DNA of 8,213 nucleotides from Candidatus Bipolaricaulota bacterium (GTDB lineage Bacteria; Bipolaricaulota; Bipolaricaulia; UBA7950; UBA9294), in assembly GCA_030612565.1 (NCBI GenBank), contig JAUWNQ010000018.1, positions 1 to 8,213 of the forward strand, written 5' to 3'. Of this stretch, positions 5,966-8,213 are shown in pieces. Position 1 is the first letter of the stretch. Each line of letters begins with the position of its first letter. The notes below the pieces were generated by a model, which had not been told where the DNA came from, searched no databases, and worked only from the letters and a program-made list of their open reading frames with translations. Made by a program: the position numbers and the translations under genes.

Positions 5966-7812
5966 TGGAAGACTACAGGCTGTTCACAAGAGAGACCAAG
6001 GCCTTCATCTACGGAGGGCAGACCCGTGCGGTGCAGCGCATGCTCGACTTCGACTACATGTGTCGCAAGGAATCCCCGAGCGTGGTGGCGATGATCACCC
6101 CGGAGAGGGGTGGATTTGAGACGTTCTTCTGGGGTACCAAGGAGGTCCGCATCCCGCGCATAACGAGCACTGCGGAGGCGACCGTGCGGTTCCCTGAGGT
6201 CGATGTGATGGTGAACTTCGCCTCGCAGCGATCGGCGTATGATGTGACGATGGAGGCGCTCGATAGCGACACGATCCGCACGGTGGCCGTCATTGCCGAG
6301 GGTATTCCCGAGCGGCAGGCGCGGATCATGTCCGTGACGGCGAAGAAGAAGGGCAAATGGATCATCGGTCCGGCCACGGTCGGCGGAGTCACAGCCGGTG
6401 CGTTCAAGATTGGGAACGCTGCCGGGACGATGGAGAACGTCAAGATGGCAAACCTCTATCGCCCAGGCTCAGTCGGCTTCGTCTCCGTCTCCGGGGGGCT
6501 CTCCAACGAGATGTACAACGTCATCTCCCGCAACACAGACGGGTTGTACGAAGGGATCGCCATCGGCGGTGATGCCTTCCCTGGTTCCTCTCTCCTCGAT
6601 CACTTGCTCCGCTACGAGGTAAATCCGGAGATCAAGATGGTAGTCTGTCTCGGTGAGTTAGGAGGGACGGCTGAACTCGATATTGCGCAAGCGGTCAAGG
6701 ACGGGCGACTGAAGAAACCGCTCGTGATGTGGGTGACCGGAACCTGCGCCAAGGTCCTTCCCGGCCAGGTTCAGTTCGGACACGCCGGCGCCAAGGCCGA
6801 TTCGGCCGTGGAGACGGCCGACGCCAAGAACGCCGCCCTGCGCGAGGCGGGGGTGATCGTTCCTAACTCATTCGACGATTACCACCTGAAGATTAAGGAG
6901 ACCTACGACAAGCTTGTCGCCGATAGTGTGATCACCCCGGCCGAGGACTTCACCCCGCTGAACATCCCGATGGACTATAAGCAGGCCGTGGCCGAGGGAC
7001 TCGTGCGCAAGCCGACCGGGTTCATCAGCACGATCTGCGATGAGTCGGGCGAGGTTCACAACTACTGCGGCATCCCTATCGACGAGGTGATCGCCAAGAA
7101 ATATGGAATCGGCGGCGTCATCGGACTCCTGTGGTTCAAGAAGGATATCCCGGTCTACGCGCGTGAGTTTATCGAGATCGTCTTGCAGATCATCGCCGAC
7201 CACGGCCCGGCCGTCGCTGGGGCGCACAACACCATCGTCACCGCACGCGCGGGCAAGGACCTGATAAGTTCACTTGTGAGCGGGCTGTTGGCGATCGGCC
7301 CCCGCTTTGGCGGCGCGGTGAACGGGGCGGCCGAGCACTTCCTCTACGGATTCCGTAATCAGCTTCCCCCGCGGGAGTTTGTCGACGTGATGAAACAGAG
7401 GAACATCCGCATTCAGGGGATCGGCCACCGTCTTCACACGGTGGAGAACCCGGACAAGCGAGTGGAGATCATGAAGGGATACGCAAAAGCACACTTCAAG
7501 AAGACCGAACTTCTCGATTACACCCTCGCCGTTGAAGGCGTGACAACGCAGAAGAAGAGCAACCTGATCCTTAACGTTGATGGCTGCATCGGTGTGCTCC
7601 TCGTCGATCTGTTGAAGGAGCTTCAGTTTTCCGACGCCGAAATCGACGAGATGATCGCCGCGGGCCTGTTCAACGCCCTGTTTGTCCTCGGTCGTTCGAT
7701 CGGCTTCATGGGGCACTACTTCGACCAGAATCGGCTCAAGCAGCCGCTCTACCGTCATCCCATGGACGACATCCTCTACGACGTCCCGGATCGACCGGAG
7801 AAGGTGGGGTAG
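5965..7812 (+). CDS. aclA: ATP-citrate lyase, large (citryl-CoA forming and cleaving) subunit
   Basis: This 615-residue catalytic subunit matches the C-terminal two thirds of human ACLY. The N-terminal CoA-binding part has TRAVQRMLDFDYMC and GPATVGGVTAGAFKIGN. The phosphohistidine domain has GQVQFGHAGAKAD with His273 as the phosphorylated residue. The C-terminal citrate synthase-like domain carries GAHNTIV (His421), GIGHR (His488, Arg489) and NVDG (Asp539), the expected citryl-CoA lyase residues; no key residue is missing. ATG 5965 is preferred over TTG 5962: GGAGG (5953-5957) is 7 bases away, and the ATG shares one base with the aclB stop (TGATG), the usual arrangement for translational coupling. 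Two in-frame TAG codons (7810-7812 and 7816-7818) end it. A hairpin terminator follows. Split subunits in the order aclB-aclA are the arrangement known from Chlorobium. The enzyme is a hallmark of the reductive TCA cycle, though acetyl-CoA supply from citrate is an alternative use. Confidence 0.96.
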   Translation: MEDYRLFTRETKAFIYGGQTRAVQRMLDFDYMCRKESPSVVAMITPERGGFETFFWGTKEVRIPRITSTAEATVRFPEVDVMVNFASQRSAYDVTMEALDSDTIRTVAVIAEGIPERQARIMSVTAKKKGKWIIGPATVGGVTAGAFKIGNAAGTMENVKMANLYRPGSVGFVSVSGGLSNEMYNVISRNTDGLYEGIAIGGDAFPGSSLLDHLLRYEVNPEIKMVVCLGELGGTAELDIAQAVKDGRLKKPLVMWVTGTCAKVLPGQVQFGHAGAKADSAVETADAKNAALREAGVIVPNSFDDYHLKIKETYDKLVADSVITPAEDFTPLNIPMDYKQAVAEGLVRKPTGFISTICDESGEVHNYCGIPIDEVIAKKYGIGGVIGLLWFKKDIPVYAREFIEIVLQIIADHGPAVAGAHNTIVTARAGKDLISSLVSGLLAIGPRFGGAVNGAAEHFLYGFRNQLPPREFVDVMKQRNIRIQGIGHRLHTVENPDKRVEIMKGYAKAHFKKTELLDYTLAVEGVTTQKKSNLILNVDGCIGVLLVDLLKELQFSDAEIDEMIAAGLFNALFVLGRSIGFMGHYFDQNRLKQPLYRHPMDDILYDVPDRPEKVG

Positions 7813-7850
7813 GGATAGGTATTCAGCTTCACTTAACTTGGAACATCATG

Positions 7851-7882
7851 CGGCCGGGCCCACGTGGTCCGGCCGTTGTTTT
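7851..7882 (+). terminator. Rho-independent terminator after aclA
   Basis: CGGCCGGGCC (7851-7860) pairs with GGTCCGGCCG (7866-7875) over 10 positions (one G-U pair) around a CACGT loop, followed by TTGTTTT. Located 39 bases after the aclA stop, it should end the icd-aclBA transcript and isolate the next unit. Confidence 0.85.
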
Positions 7883-7883
7883 G

Positions 7884-7899
7884 CAGCCAGTTTTGGCTA
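7884..7899. repeat. Operator-like inverted repeat, copy 1
   Basis: CAGCCA-GTTT-TGGCTA, one base away from a perfect TAGCCA-N4-TGGCTA palindrome. It lies just after the terminator T tract, 127 bases upstream of copy 2 (about 12 helical turns at 10.5 bp per turn), a spacing compatible with DNA looping between sites. Its identity with the other copies outside the four central bases makes chance unlikely. Confidence 0.6.
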
Positions 7900-7981
7900 C
7901 ACGCTTGCCCGATAACAGATCGCTGATATATCAGGGGGCCATGGGGGGCGATGCTTTATTTCTCGTTGTCGTGTGGGTGAT

Positions 7982-8009
7982 TTGACTTTGTACGTGATTC
8001 GGATACTCT
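7982..8009 (+). promoter_or_regulatory. Possible promoter of the ATPase gene
   Basis: TTGACT (7982-7987) is a good -35 match. The -10 is unclear: GATACT (8002-8007) matches 4 of 6 but leaves only a 14-base spacer, and TACTCT (8004-8009) has a 16-base spacer but a poor match. Either would place the transcription start within the first of the abutting repeats, which would suit repression. Confidence 0.3.
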
Positions 8010-8010
8010 G

Positions 8011-8026
8011 TAGCCAAGTATGGCTA
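8011..8026. repeat. Operator-like inverted repeat, copy 2
   Basis: TAGCCA-AGTA-TGGCTA is a perfect 6-bp inverted repeat with a 4-base centre. It abuts copy 3 without a gap, and the junction TGGCTATAGCCA (8021-8032) is itself a perfect 12-bp palindrome. It overlaps the likely transcription start of the downstream gene. Confidence 0.75.
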
Positions 8027-8042
8027 TAGCCAGGAATGGCTA
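8027..8042. repeat. Operator-like inverted repeat, copy 3, next to the ribosome binding site
   Basis: TAGCCA-GGAA-TGGCTA is another perfect copy, ending one base before the GGAGG at 8044-8048. As DNA it suits an operator between promoter and start codon. As RNA it would form a 6-bp stem closed by GGAA, a GNRA-type tetraloop, so control at the RNA level is an alternative. Confidence 0.75.
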
Positions 8043-8053
8043 CGGAGGAAATT

Positions 8054-8213
8054 ATGAAGGAAACCCCGTTCGAAGTGGGAGGTCTCGTTGAGCCGCCGTA
8101 TTTCGTCGGACGCGAAGAAGAGTTGGCCAAGCTCTGTGATGATGCCAGGAACCTCACACAGAACAATCTGATCCTTGCGCCGCGGCGGTACGGGAAGTCT
8201 TCCCTACTACACA
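8054..8213 (+). CDS. Archaeal-type P-loop ATPase (ATPase_2-like), N-terminus only
   Basis: The 53 visible codons read MKETPFEVGG, YFVGREEELAKL and then LILAPRRYGKSSLLH, where the frame runs off the window. FVGRExEL followed some 25 residues later by a Walker A with the RRYGKSS form (GKS P-loop) is typical of the archaeal-type AAA/STAND-like ATPases of about 350-450 residues, often with a C-terminal winged helix. Their cellular roles are mostly unknown. ATG 8054 follows GGAGG (8044-8048) with a 5-base spacer. The gene is separated from aclA by a terminator and preceded by three copies of a 16-bp inverted repeat, so it is probably independently and tightly regulated. It has no evident link with the TCA enzymes. 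The family call rests on the N-terminus alone. Confidence 0.8.
   Translation, partial: MKETPFEVGGLVEPPYFVGREEELAKLCDDARNLTQNNLILAPRRYGKSSLLH

Noticed and set aside
7803..7819. G-rich tract at the aclA stop (runs of 2, 4, 3 and 2 G) as a possible G-quadruplex.
   Set aside because: Only two-layer stacking is possible, and the runs come from Gly/Val codons plus stop codons in a GC-rich gene.
7924..7933. TGATATATCA, a perfect 10-bp palindrome between copies 1 and 2 of the inverted repeat.
   Set aside because: It is an isolated short A/T-rich palindrome, unrelated to the TAGCCA repeats and not repeated elsewhere in the window; chance is sufficient.

Overview
The window looks like a chromosomal segment of an anaerobic, possibly thermophilic bacterium with fairly GC-rich coding sequence (third positions mostly C or G). 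It carries three enzymes of one continuous pathway stretch: an Aquifex-type aconitase, an NADP-type isocitrate dehydrogenase and a two-subunit ATP-citrate lyase. Split aclB/aclA genes, as in Chlorobi and Aquificota, point to a lineage with reductive TCA cycle potential. I cannot assign a phylum from sequence alone; candidate phyla such as Bipolaricaulota are possible, but that is a guess.

Layout, all on the + strand. Positions 57-380 (possibly to about 475) hold a decayed nucleoside phosphorylase gene with frame changes and stops. A good promoter (TATAAT at 500-505) then drives the aconitase gene (528-2426), followed by a perfect 11-bp hairpin that probably terminates it. A second good promoter (2500-2528), with a 13-bp palindrome lying on its -10 box, leads into an IclR-family regulator. 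Its full-length frame runs 2588-3340 but contains one in-frame TAG at 3134-3136. Closely behind come icd (3375-4670), aclB (4688-5965) and aclA (5965-7812). The aclB stop and aclA start share one base (TGATG). A strong hairpin plus T-rich tract at 7851-7882 ends this unit.

The last part (7883-8213) is a different unit. It contains three copies of a 16-bp inverted repeat, TAGCCA-N4-TGGCTA (the first copy starts with C). Two copies lie end to end directly against the ribosome binding site of a gene cut off by the window edge, which encodes the N-terminus of an archaeal-type (ATPase_2-like) P-loop ATPase.

Taken together, the enzymes interconvert 2-oxoglutarate, isocitrate, citrate, and acetyl-CoA plus oxaloacetate. 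In the reductive direction this is CO2 fixation and acetyl-CoA production; in the oxidative direction, glutamate precursor synthesis. The IclR gene in front of icd-aclBA is the obvious candidate local regulator, but its interrupted frame raises the question of whether it still works. The other partners of a reductive TCA cycle are not in this window.
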